This document shows positions 18,784-28,332 of a DNA stretch of 64,000 nt, in pieces. A program made the translations under genes and the position numbers. Source of the stretch: Knufia peltigerae (taxonomy: Eukaryota; Ascomycota; Eurotiomycetes; Chaetothyriales; Trichomeriaceae); assembly GCA_030247855.1 (NCBI GenBank), contig JAPDRN010000093.1:62001-126000 (forward strand). The letters are read 5' to 3'. The notes beneath the pieces are model-generated. The model made no database searches. It was not told the DNA's origin and saw nothing but the letters and a program-made list of their open reading frames with translations. Position 1 is the first letter of the stretch. Each line of letters opens with the position of its first letter.

Positions 18784-21495
18784 TCAGCCTTGCCATCGCA
18801 CCTTGCCCGACTGCATGAGACTGACGACTCCAAGAGGAACCTGTTTCTCGTTCACGATTTGCAGACTGCCATATTTCTTGACAATATCAGAGCCATAGAC
18901 TGCAAGCACCCATTTCCAGTAAGGGTCCATCTTGCCAAAGTACCTTGTAATGCCTGAAGTTGCCTTCGAGCTTCGAGAGGAGATGGGAAGATCACGCAAC
19001 CACGAAATCATCTCTGCTGTTGCCTGAATCTCGAACTGTTCCGGACTGGATAGCAGAGTCTTATAGGCGTCACCGAGAGGCTTCGAGCATTCTTCTCGAT
19101 ACTTAAGGAATTCTGCCTTTGTCATGAAGTGTTCATCCAACGTAGCCGGATTGAGACCTGCTGCCATACAGGCATGACGGAGTTCCAAGCTAGTTTTCTG
19201 CTCGAACTGAGCCTTTGTGGTTTCGTAGAGGAGCTCTTCTTCTTCAAGGCTCGTCGCCATTATCTTCTCAGGAGTTCTGCGAAGCGTTTCCCTCATGCCA
19301 TATAGCCGTACCATCGGGTTGCGAAGCTCGAGGCCGCCCATACGTGCAGGCCAGTACCATACCCCGTCTGGAATGTCCCCGGTTTTGAACCGCTCTTGCG
19401 CAATTCGAGAGAGATAGTGAGACACATTCTCCTCAGGAAAGAGTGATGCCTGAACCCTTGCAAATGTGTCAATCATATCGTCAACGTGCTGCCGGCCAAA
19501 AGCGTAGGAAGGCTTGCCGAAGTTGTTGTTGAAGAATCGAGCTAGGTACGCATTATACGCTTGGACCCACGAAAATATTGATTTACAATGCGCCAACTGT
19601 AGCTTGAGTTCAGTGATATGATCGCTCACCAAGTCTTGATCGATCACAAATCGGGCCGATTTTCCATCAAGACGCAGGAAGCCCCATCTCACTTCACCAG
19701 CTGGCAGACGTTGGACCTTGTCGGCTGACCGAATCTCATCCTCGTCTGATGATAAGTAATCCGAACCTAGCTCGGCTTGGTCATGAGGGAAGACGACGGA
19801 GCCTGTTTTATCATCATTGAACTTGACACCCATTATCGAAGCAAACTCGGTCATTGTTTCCCATCCACGGACGCAGAGATCTTCGCTTCCCCAGAACCAG
19901 AAGTCATCGTGCAGCCGATAAAGGTTGCCACCCTTCGTAGCTTGGTTCACCGCAAAATCCATCACGAAGAGAATAAGTTCTCCGAAAACGTCGCTGAGAA
20001 CATGTGACATAGGAACACCTGCCCGACGGACCTTTACCTCGCCTTGCAAGCCGTCCTGAACGAAGCGCGTTGGTGCCTGAAGGAATTTTCTGAAGAATTT
20101 CAGCCACTTGTCCGACATTCCGAAATACTCCAGAACGGTGAAGATTGTATCATGGGGAAGTGATGGACCAAACCAGTGAAAGTCTGATCGTATGACAGCA
20201 TGAGATTTACCAGGATGAAGGTGGCGTGCGACAACAGCCTCGGTAATCACTAGATGAAGAAGACTTTGTTTAATCTCCATAGGGCTCTTGCGTGATGAAC
20301 TATTTTCTTCGTCGTCCTCGTCTCCATAGCCTCTTGTGCCTTCGTGTTCATTCATGGGCAGTTGAGTAGCGAAATAATCATCTGCATACTGTTGAAGCCT
20401 AATAGCTGCTATAGTAGCAGAGCCGGAAGAGTCCTTGCCAAGGTAGAAGTTCCGACGATCCTGGTCGGCTTTAGGTATTGTAAGTCCAGTTGTTTTCCAG
20501 GCATGGGACCGAAAGAATGCGACGAACTGGTGCCGAAAATACACTGCCCATTTCATTCCAATGATATGAAGCAAGAGGGCGTCCAGGATGTCCTCGTCCA
20601 TGAAAACTCGGTATTTGCCATTGAGTTGCCGGCGCTGTTGTACGGGAATCGCACCTTCAACTGTAGTCCATTGCCACATGTCGAGTGATTCCATCCGCAT
20701 TGTCAGAACATCGCTGACCTCTTGAAGAACGTCCTTGTTGCTTTGGAAGGATTTGAGAGTGGCAGCTTTCTCTTCTGACAGCAAATCTGTCCTAAGCAGG
20801 CCTTCAATGTCTCGTTTGAGGGTTTCTGGGTCAAAGAGTCTAGTGCTGCGCCAGAATACGTCGGCTTTCTCTCGCGTAGCACTTTCAAACCCTTTGAAGG
20901 CATTAGACACCACTTTGTTGGAATTGAACAGCCCATGAAGATAGCTGGTGACCATCGACGTATCTATGGCAGAATTTTCGAAGACGATAGACTCCCATTG
21001 CTCCCGTTGTTCATGCATCTCTCTTCTTCCCACCGTCTGAAAGGATGATTCTCCTATGATGTCTTCGCTAGAGAGATTGGCAGAGGAGCCTTCCGAACAA
21101 GATATCCACTCGGTGACCAGCTTCGAGAAGAATTGTGCATGTTCGTATCGTAAACTTTTGTGGTCAAAATGTTTCAGGACATCAGTGTGAATGTCTTCGA
21201 TTACATGAGCTGGAATGGCCGTGTCCTTTTCCGCCTGGCGTAACAGTAATTGCTGATTTTGACGCCTAGTTGGGTTTACTTTCGAGAGAGCATCATCTTC
21301 GATCAATCGAATTCCGTCATCTCGACAAGCGTCGTAGAGCAACTCTCTGGTACGGTCGAGTTTGTTGTCATTCACTTCCAACTTACGCAGCGTTTGGCTC
21401 TTGAAGCGTTCAAATAGCTCATGCTGCCTCTTCAGTTCCTCAATCTTGGTAGACGTTACGGAATGGAGAGTGTCTGTCACAACGGAAGAGGACAT
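18784..21495 (-). CDS. rvt: RVT: cellular reverse-transcriptase-related protein
   Basis: One uninterrupted frame of 903 residues from ATG 21495; the same frame extends to an ATG at 21630 (948 residues). I prefer 21495, since the extra 45 residues look like translated leader. An N-terminal helical region (about 12-55, IEELKRQHELFERFKSQ) has coiled-coil character. The RT core has motif A RSDFHWFGPSLPHD (Asp 438), motif B AGVPMSHVLSD (493-501), motif C LHDDFWFWG (Asp 530-531) and motif D MGVKFNDDKTG. An acidic, Ser-rich insertion (around 370-400) precedes motif A. This is the signature of the RVT family, single-copy non-mobile RT-like genes described in fungi and some bacteria by Gladyshev and Arkhipova. 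There is no endonuclease, RNase H, integrase, LTR or poly(A) tail. The three catalytic Asp are intact, so it should be active. The cellular role is unknown. Confidence 0.85.
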   Translation of the reverse strand: MSSSVVTDTLHSVTSTKIEELKRQHELFERFKSQTLRKLEVNDNKLDRTRELLYDACRDDGIRLIEDDALSKVNPTRRQNQQLLLRQAEKDTAIPAHVIEDIHTDVLKHFDHKSLRYEHAQFFSKLVTEWISCSEGSSANLSSEDIIGESSFQTVGRREMHEQREQWESIVFENSAIDTSMVTSYLHGLFNSNKVVSNAFKGFESATREKADVFWRSTRLFDPETLKRDIEGLLRTDLLSEEKAATLKSFQSNKDVLQEVSDVLTMRMESLDMWQWTTVEGAIPVQQRRQLNGKYRVFMDEDILDALLLHIIGMKWAVYFRHQFVAFFRSHAWKTTGLTIPKADQDRRNFYLGKDSSGSATIAAIRLQQYADDYFATQLPMNEHEGTRGYGDEDDEENSSSRKSPMEIKQSLLHLVITEAVVARHLHPGKSHAVIRSDFHWFGPSLPHDTIFTVLEYFGMSDKWLKFFRKFLQAPTRFVQDGLQGEVKVRRAGVPMSHVLSDVFGELILFVMDFAVNQATKGGNLYRLHDDFWFWGSEDLCVRGWETMTEFASIMGVKFNDDKTGSVVFPHDQAELGSDYLSSDEDEIRSADKVQRLPAGEVRWGFLRLDGKSARFVIDQDLVSDHITELKLQLAHCKSIFSWVQAYNAYLARFFNNNFGKPSYAFGRQHVDDMIDTFARVQASLFPEENVSHYLSRIAQERFKTGDIPDGVWYWPARMGGLELRNPMVRLYGMRETLRRTPEKIMATSLEEEELLYETTKAQFEQKTSLELRHACMAAGLNPATLDEHFMTKAEFLKYREECSKPLGDAYKTLLSSPEQFEIQATAEMISWLRDLPISSRSSKATSGITRYFGKMDPYWKWVLAVYGSDIVKKYGSLQIVNEKQVPLGVVSLMQSGKVRWQG

Positions 21496-22099
21496 GGTAG
21501 CAAAAGGCAGTCCTATAGAACAACTGAGATGCACCTGATGCACCTGTAGTGAAAGATCAACAGTACAGTGAAGGAATAAGCTAGATGCTTGAAGGAAGAG
21601 GATGTTTACACGGAAGCAAAGAAAGCTCAATGAAAATGTGTCTGTACTTATACCTCATGAAAGCTAGGCAGAAGACCTGAAGGAACGCTTCCTGAGTTAA
21701 TGCAAGTCGTGAGAGTGATGATGAAGGTCGTAAAACATGGATTCTCTAGTGATGTGACTCTTGGTTCTCGTAGGCCACAATTGCAGGCCACAACTCGAGG
21801 TAGTCGCGATGCTTGTTGACTTACTGGAGGTTGCAATGCCCATGGTCACATATGATCCGCCGTTGTTCCACTGACATCATATCAAAGTACGGCGAAGTTT
21901 GCGGGCCTTGGAATGCCGTATCTCCTGGACAGTGACAGACATACAATCACGGTACATAAGACCATCCTCTGCATGTGCCGCCTTCGAGGCAACGTCGTCT
22001 GCTCGATTATGAAACTCATGCACAAAGCCGTTGTTCAAGCCTCGACAGCACGATGATGTCCCATTCTGTGTTCGACCCCGCGCACAACCTCCCTCTACC
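21496..22099. promoter_or_regulatory. Divergent promoter region, rvt / trs130
   Basis: The 604-bp spacer serves rvt (-) and trs130 (+). In the rvt leader there are in-frame upstream codons back to 21630 and a direct duplication of ATGCACCTG around 21531-21546. No gene is seen. Confidence 0.5.
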
Positions 22100-25000
22100 A
22101 TGGACGCAAAAGAGTCACCGGCGAGTTCAAAGGTGATTGTACAATGTGTCGACCCTCACAACCTCTACGACAGCCTCGAGCCTCGTATTTCCCAGCGGAG
22201 CCCTTTGCGCAATCTACATTGGAAGTCACCCACTCGTCCACTACGATCTATACCCGCCCTGAACATTACCCTTTCGAGAGAGGACAAGTCTACTGGAACG
22301 GCTTCGAATGTTCGCAGGCATCAAATCCCAGGTTTAAGGGAGACACCCTATGTAAAACTATATCTGCTCCGTTGCGATGACAAGGAGACGTACAAGGAGA
22401 AAGCAAGGAGAGAAGTGCGCCAATGGGTCAAGTCGCAGACATCTGCTGGAGACGGGAAATCAAACAAGAACCAGGAGGACCATGACGCCTTCGAGTGGCT
22501 GATAGTTCACGTGGTGCTGGCCAACACACCGGCCGCGAGCCAACCGCGATCCTCGAAACACATATCTCTGGACACAACGGAGAGCACCGATAGTGTTAAC
22601 AGCAAGTCGAAATGGTCCGGTAAGAGCTCATCCACCATCTTTGATAAGCTACGGGCGGACTTCAATAGCGGGTCCAAGTCCGCGTTCAATCGTGTCGCCC
22701 AAGTCAGACTCTTAAATCCACACGACAAGGGTACGCCGCTGAGCCCTGGAGATCTCGAGGAGCAATGGCAGGATCTCATTGAAGGTATCAAAGCTTGTAT
22801 ACTACGCTCTTTCGATGCACGAGTTGCGCAGTACGAATCAGACATAAGGGAAAGAGATGGTCAGAGGACTCTTCCAGGATGGAACTTTTGCACTTTCTTC
22901 GTCCTGAAAGAAGGCCTGGCCAAAGGCTTCGAAAGTGTTGGGCTTCTTGAGGATGCTTTAGCCGTCTATGATGAACTTTCGCTTGGTCTGGATAACCTGG
23001 TGCAGGATCAGTTCCGGAAAGGCGATAGTGACGATAGCGGTGCTCTTCTAAGCGTTTCCAAAGAATCGAAAGCTCTTCTCCGTGCTGCCCTTGAGGATGA
23101 AAATTATTCGACCAGCAATGGCACCTCCCAAAGGACCCTTGACCTCCGGGATATATTAACAGTTGATCGTGAGCAATTCCCGTTCGACGCCGAAAGGAGA
23201 AATTATCAAGGCCTGATTCTGACAAATGATGTCTCTGCACTTGATCTGCGAATATACTTGTTTGCCCGCGAAATGGACATCTTGCTAAGGCAAGCGCTGT
23301 CGGAGGCGTCCAAGAACTCTCCCGGTTCAAAATCCAGTATCAATCTTCACATTTTTGCGGACCTTGCAGAGCGTGCTAATGAGTTCATCAACCTGGCGGC
23401 CCGCAGCCTCCGGATGGAGCTTTATAGCGCCTGGGGAGGTCAAGAAGGGCTCAGCGCTCAGGAGTTATCTACGCAACGTGCTGTCACAGGCAACATCGTC
23501 TCAACGTTTGAGTGGCGAGCGGTCATGCAAATCATCAGTAAGGTGCTACCGCCTCTGGAGCTGGATGTCGAATATGGTACAGGTTGGCTTTCACTTGACT
23601 CTGTCGAACTCTTCCGAATCATGGACAAGAAGTCATACCAAATTCAAGAAACACGCAATCGCTCGAACAGAATGTCGTTGGCTGCCGACTCTCGGTCTCC
23701 TTCGCGTGAACGATCTCAGGGACCTCACCACAAGAGGGTATCTGTCATCCCGGAGGAAGCTACTACACGCCAGGTTGTCTTCTCACGCCCTGGCGCGGAG
23801 AGGCTTGCGGTTTGGATTTCTAGACTTATTATCATGGCAAGACGTGCAGTATCGAATCTGGAGGCAGTACAGCCATGGTTGGTAGAAATGAAACGTGCCG
23901 CATTGCACTATGACTCAAACACAAAAACAAACATGACCAACGGGACAGCACAAAGAGCGTCGCTCTCTGAAGCAAAGGATGATGGCTTAGCCAACGACAA
24001 GTCCGACTCGGTGGCTGGTCTCGACTCAAATACATTGACAGCAGCTGCATCCTCAAAGTCGACCTTTCTCGACCTCTTCGCAATGTTGTCCGTCCTCGCC
24101 TATCGAGTAGTTGCAGACACAAACAGTCATTCTACTGCACAACAAGCCTTGATCGACCTAGTCGAGCTAGAATATGCGCAAGGAAACTATGGCCGAAGCG
24201 CGCGGTACCTTCACAGCATTCTTGGACCACTTCCCAAGACTACCTACAAACCGTCCGACAGCCACCTGTTACGCATTTATGCTGACTGCCTAAGACACCT
24301 TGATAAGCCGACCGAATATGGCCGCTGTCTCGTTGCCTGCCTGCATTGCAGTTTATATGGTGGCTCTACTGGGAAACCTAGTGCCGTACATGCCGCCGGT
24401 TATGTGGACCAGCTCTTTGAGACTGTACCAAGAATTGATGCAACGACGCTTCCAATGTCCACCTTATTCATGGCTCCTAGTGTTTCAAAGGTCATCACCC
24501 ATCTTGTCAACCAAGATGGCTTTGCTTTGAGATTACGTCTTCGGCCATTATCTCCTATGACCACTCCACTCATTAGAGAAGTCAAATTGCGGCTAGCCTC
24601 ACAGGCCGTTGAACCACGGTTCATATCTCTCAAATTATCTGAAGGTGTCGTGATCGGAGAGGACGGAACAGATCTTTTGCTACAAACTACTGTCATGGCC
24701 CAAGGTTGGTATATGCCTAGTGAACTCGAAGTCAGCATCGGTAAGCTAAGACTTTTACAACATTTTCGACCAACCCAACATGACGAGAGCGTCCCGGTTG
24801 ATGATCCGCTGCTTGATCAGCCCATGGCAGTTCCGGTCCTGGTTTACCCTTGTCAGCAATCCATGGACGTCAGTATCGTTCATGCACCAGTCATACATCT
24901 GGCGGAGACGCGGAAGCTACTCGTCAATCTTATGCCAGGCCACAATAACGTAAGCCAGTGCAGACTGCGTTTTAAAACAGCGACAGCGGGCCTGAGACTT

Positions 25001-26338
25001 AACATCCACGAAGCAAAAGCTCATGGAAATGGCCAACGGCTTGAATCTTTACGTACAGCCCGAGAAGGCGATGCTCTTATGACGTTCATCGATGACTTGA
25101 AGCCATATTCGGAAAGCTCAGTCGAGATCCCATACTCGATGGAGGTGCAAACCGAACCATCGGTAGTCATCCGTGTTGAGGTCAACTATCAGACTGATGG
25201 AGGATCCTTTGAGTTGTACGAAACGGCGTCTGTCAATGTGATTCTTCCAATCACTGTCAATGTCCAAGATATCTTCAGAGATGCCTGTATGTATTCACGT
25301 TTCAGTATCAGCCCTTCAACATTAGTACCATTGCGGTTGTTACGTTGTCAACTGGAAAGAAATGAGGCATACTGTCCGGTTGATAGTGGCGGTTTCGACC
25401 AACCAGAAATGGTGTTCCCCAAGCAGCCGGCTAGCTGGACCACCAGGCTTGTGCCATCAGAACCCGCCGTCATCAGCGCCACACAGAAACTGACACTGTG
25501 TGTCGATTTCCAAGCGGTTGACGAGCTCATCCTATCCAGCCTCGAAGATAACTTCATTTCCGAATTTTCCAAAACCCCTCACCATGGCACGACAAGACTC
25601 TTGGCAGGACACCTGAGGAATCGTGTTCGAACCTCATGGACGGAACAAGACTTGGAAGTGGCTGCCCTGACTGAAGAGATTGAGATCTGGAACATGGAGG
25701 ATATGGATTGGTCCTCTGTTCTGTGTGCCCTTGATTCAAACACCAAGGTCGAGGTCGAGAAGTGGCTACAAGTCTGGCACGCGCAAACAAAGCCTATCAA
25801 ATTTCTCGCCGGCGAAGCTCCAACAAGGCAATTGAAGTTGCATGTTGACATCGCACCGCATCCCGTGCTTGTTATGGCGTGTCTGGAGATCCACGGTGTC
25901 GGGTCAGAGGGGCAGACCGCAATTGTGGGACAAGCTATGTTAGCGGACCTTGTTATGCATCTTTCAAATTCGAAAGAAGATGTGGTGGATGCGCTGTTCG
26001 AAGTTACTAACTCAGAGTCATGGCTGGTGGGTGGAAGACGCAAAGGCCATGTGCAATTAAGCAGAAAAGCAAGTCAAATTTCCGTGGTATTGGTCCCTCA
26101 ACATATGGGACATGCACTCCTACCAACCATCACAGTCAAATGTCGAAAGCAGAACAAAAGTAGCGGTGGCGATGAGGTGTGGACAGATCTGCCGAGTGAT
26201 GTGCATAATCCAATGCAGGGACGTTGTATTCAGATCATTCCTGATCTGCGAAGCACGACGGTCGAGGTTTTTGGAGACACGCCAACTGACGGAAATGGGC
26301 GACTGATATCGAGCCAAGGGCATCAAGCATTTGGATGA
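22100..26338 (+). CDS. TRS130: TRAPPII complex subunit Trs130 / TRAPPC10
   Basis: Single frame of 1412 residues from the ATG at 22100, which has a good context (ACCATGG); upstream in-frame codons are probably leader. The N-terminus carries the family hallmarks: KVIVQCVDPHNLY, PLRNLHWKSPTRPLRSI, the VKLYLLRCDDKETYKEKARREVRQW block, then FEWLIVHVV. The helical-solenoid middle includes RDGQRTLPGWNFCTFFVLKEGLA, and the C-terminal third is beta-rich (PF12584 region). Trs130 belongs to TRAPPII, the guanine-nucleotide exchange complex for Rab11/Ypt31 at the trans-Golgi, and is needed for exocytosis and endosome recycling. Length fits filamentous-fungal orthologues (about 1400). Ser-rich linkers around 150-190 and 550-590 are likely disordered. 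No intron was needed. Confidence 0.93.
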   Translation: MDAKESPASSKVIVQCVDPHNLYDSLEPRISQRSPLRNLHWKSPTRPLRSIPALNITLSREDKSTGTASNVRRHQIPGLRETPYVKLYLLRCDDKETYKEKARREVRQWVKSQTSAGDGKSNKNQEDHDAFEWLIVHVVLANTPAASQPRSSKHISLDTTESTDSVNSKSKWSGKSSSTIFDKLRADFNSGSKSAFNRVAQVRLLNPHDKGTPLSPGDLEEQWQDLIEGIKACILRSFDARVAQYESDIRERDGQRTLPGWNFCTFFVLKEGLAKGFESVGLLEDALAVYDELSLGLDNLVQDQFRKGDSDDSGALLSVSKESKALLRAALEDENYSTSNGTSQRTLDLRDILTVDREQFPFDAERRNYQGLILTNDVSALDLRIYLFAREMDILLRQALSEASKNSPGSKSSINLHIFADLAERANEFINLAARSLRMELYSAWGGQEGLSAQELSTQRAVTGNIVSTFEWRAVMQIISKVLPPLELDVEYGTGWLSLDSVELFRIMDKKSYQIQETRNRSNRMSLAADSRSPSRERSQGPHHKRVSVIPEEATTRQVVFSRPGAERLAVWISRLIIMARRAVSNLEAVQPWLVEMKRAALHYDSNTKTNMTNGTAQRASLSEAKDDGLANDKSDSVAGLDSNTLTAAASSKSTFLDLFAMLSVLAYRVVADTNSHSTAQQALIDLVELEYAQGNYGRSARYLHSILGPLPKTTYKPSDSHLLRIYADCLRHLDKPTEYGRCLVACLHCSLYGGSTGKPSAVHAAGYVDQLFETVPRIDATTLPMSTLFMAPSVSKVITHLVNQDGFALRLRLRPLSPMTTPLIREVKLRLASQAVEPRFISLKLSEGVVIGEDGTDLLLQTTVMAQGWYMPSELEVSIGKLRLLQHFRPTQHDESVPVDDPLLDQPMAVPVLVYPCQQSMDVSIVHAPVIHLAETRKLLVNLMPGHNNVSQCRLRFKTATAGLRLNIHEAKAHGNGQRLESLRTAREGDALMTFIDDLKPYSESSVEIPYSMEVQTEPSVVIRVEVNYQTDGGSFELYETASVNVILPITVNVQDIFRDACMYSRFSISPSTLVPLRLLRCQLERNEAYCPVDSGGFDQPEMVFPKQPASWTTRLVPSEPAVISATQKLTLCVDFQAVDELILSSLEDNFISEFSKTPHHGTTRLLAGHLRNRVRTSWTEQDLEVAALTEEIEIWNMEDMDWSSVLCALDSNTKVEVEKWLQVWHAQTKPIKFLAGEAPTRQLKLHVDIAPHPVLVMACLEIHGVGSEGQTAIVGQAMLADLVMHLSNSKEDVVDALFEVTNSESWLVGGRRKGHVQLSRKASQISVVLVPQHMGHALLPTITVKCRKQNKSSGGDEVWTDLPSDVHNPMQGRCIQIIPDLRSTTVEVFGDTPTDGNGRLISSQGHQAFG

Positions 26339-28332
26339 GAAGATGAAAATGAAGAGTAGGATTCTAGAACATCGATATTAGACCGAGCAAGATTTTGTTT
26401 GTGTGGTCTGCAACCAGCGAAGAGCATCCTCCAAACTCGTATAAACTCACTAGGATCTACAGGCACCATTTCGCAGCGACGCTATCCCTGAAAGTAACAA
26501 GGGCCGCGGCACGAACCGAGCATCTAGACTGCAAATCGATTAGCCGTATACAGGGGCAAGGGCGGGATCTGGACATGCTCCAGGGGCCACTCAGGGCCAC
26601 TCGCATCCCACCTCCAAGTCTCGAATCCCCAACAAAACTGTTTTCGTGGCAGGTCCGAATCCACCTGACAATCCCTTTGCTCGAACGAACAGACCGCCCT
26701 CGGCCTGCACGAATCGTCATTGATCTTGACAGCCCCTGGGTCCTATCTCAAATCTAACAGGATGCTATACGAGTAGATTCGCCTGAAGCTTTATCCGGCA
26801 CAGTATCGAGCGATACGAGCATTCTACGATCCTAGCGATTAAGATTTCTTCTGCCAACATGTGAAAGACTGTACATGTCTTCTAGCCTCGGTCGACCGTC
26901 CTCGCTCAGCATCTTTCAACACTCTGAGCAGCATGTGCTCGAGATGATTGCTCTCAGTGACTCGATGCGAGCTGTTCTTGGCCAGCTACGACGGGCACCC
27001 GCACCACCACGAGCTCCACGATGGCGATAGTTTGCGGGTCCGTTCGAAAGACCGTCCACAAAGAAAGCGCCGATATGAGCAAACACCACCCGGCGTTTGA
27101 TGCTGACATGGCAGAACGGCCAGAAAGAGTTCAGTCCAGAGCATCGCAAAGGCATGGTAGTCAGAGTCACATCGAGGAACAAAGCGAGTACGAATATGGT
27201 GAGGAATAGCATTTGCCTCTCTGGTCTTCTACACCGATATTTTCAGTTTGTTGGATCAAGCAAGGCTCGTCCCTCTACCGATGGCAGGGGGAAAGTGGCC
27301 TGGCCCGTGTAATTGATACTTTAGTGCCCTCGTATTGTACGATAGGAGACTTGTCTGACGGATGTTGGGCATGATGATGAATGACATGACTACTCATGAG
27401 ACAACCTTGACGATCACCATACTCGGTTTTGTCCGTACAAGTACTCTGTACTCGTAGATGCGGTATAGAAGAAAATTTTCTGTTCCCGCCGCCAGGGAGC
27501 CCCCACCTAGAATACCTCGAGCCTCCCACTTTGCCTAGGTACGTACGATATTACCGGGGTTTGGTTGGAATGATGAACATGGGCACCCCTAGTGCACACG
27601 ATCTCGTCGGGGACTTCGTTAAGCAGTCGTAGTGGGTTCACTATGGGTGAAGGGACCAAGGTGAAGCCCCAGGAGCACCACGTAAGGAACCCTTCTTGGG
27701 GGGCTACTCGGTGGTTTGTGAGGGGCAACTTCGGCAGTCCTGACCGCCTAGAACCCCGGGCGCAATGTGAGTGGCCAGGCCAAGGGTTGCCCTGAGTTTA
27801 GTGCTGGTCCTCTTTCAGAATTCGTTGAGATTTGCCCGCAGCTTCAGCTTCTTGTCGCTCGCCTGTCCACAAAAATTTGAATCTTTTTCTGCCCACAGTT
27901 CTGCTATCAGTAGCCCAGTCGTTGTACCTGTAGCCAATACGATACTCGTACTCCAAACATGCCTCCACCAGAAATGCCTCTCTCCTTAGCACTCGTACCA
28001 AATTTGAACCCTTGACATCGGAGTCCTGTCCACTACAATTGCCCCTACTAAACCGTTACCTCTTCCCGCATTTTTATCTTGAGTCGAAGCTCCCATCCTC
28101 TCTCTACATCTTGTACTCCTGGGTTGTTTGTTACGACGCTCACCTTGTTTGTCTATCTCTCCCCCTCTCTTTGATTTCCTGTCGTTGTGACCGGTTGTCC
28201 TCTAGAAGAGCTTCTCTCCTGGTGTTCGTTCCCGACCACGACACCTGCGTCCCAACAAATTCTCAAGCTCTCTCCTTCACCCGCCTCTGCCGTCCTACGC
28301 TTCCCTGGGTCACCTAGACTCTGACCAGAAAG
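26339..28332. other. 2-kb intergenic region with long desaturase leader
   Basis: Follows trs130 and precedes the delta-12 desaturase, both on plus. The last 350 bases are strongly pyrimidine-rich, as in leaders of highly expressed fungal genes, and contain several upstream ATGs. One possible 51-codon ORF at 26875 is listed separately. No other gene is recognised. Confidence 0.5.
26875..27030 (+). CDS. Possible small ORF (51 residues)
   Basis: ATG at 26875 to TAG at 27030. The product is polar, with a helix-like middle (SEQHVLEMIALSDSMRAVLGQL) and an Arg/Pro-rich end. It resembles coding sequence in composition but has no known domain. It may instead be noncoding, or one exon of a spliced gene or an extended 3' end of the trs130 transcript. 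Low confidence. Confidence 0.2.
   Translation: MSSSLGRPSSLSIFQHSEQHVLEMIALSDSMRAVLGQLRRAPAPPRAPRWR

Noticed and set aside
18784..21495. Telomerase reverse transcriptase (TERT)
   Set aside because: No TERT-specific T motif or N-terminal RNA-binding domain is visible, and motif A (DFHWFGPSLPHD) and motif C (HDDFWFWG) fit RVT better.
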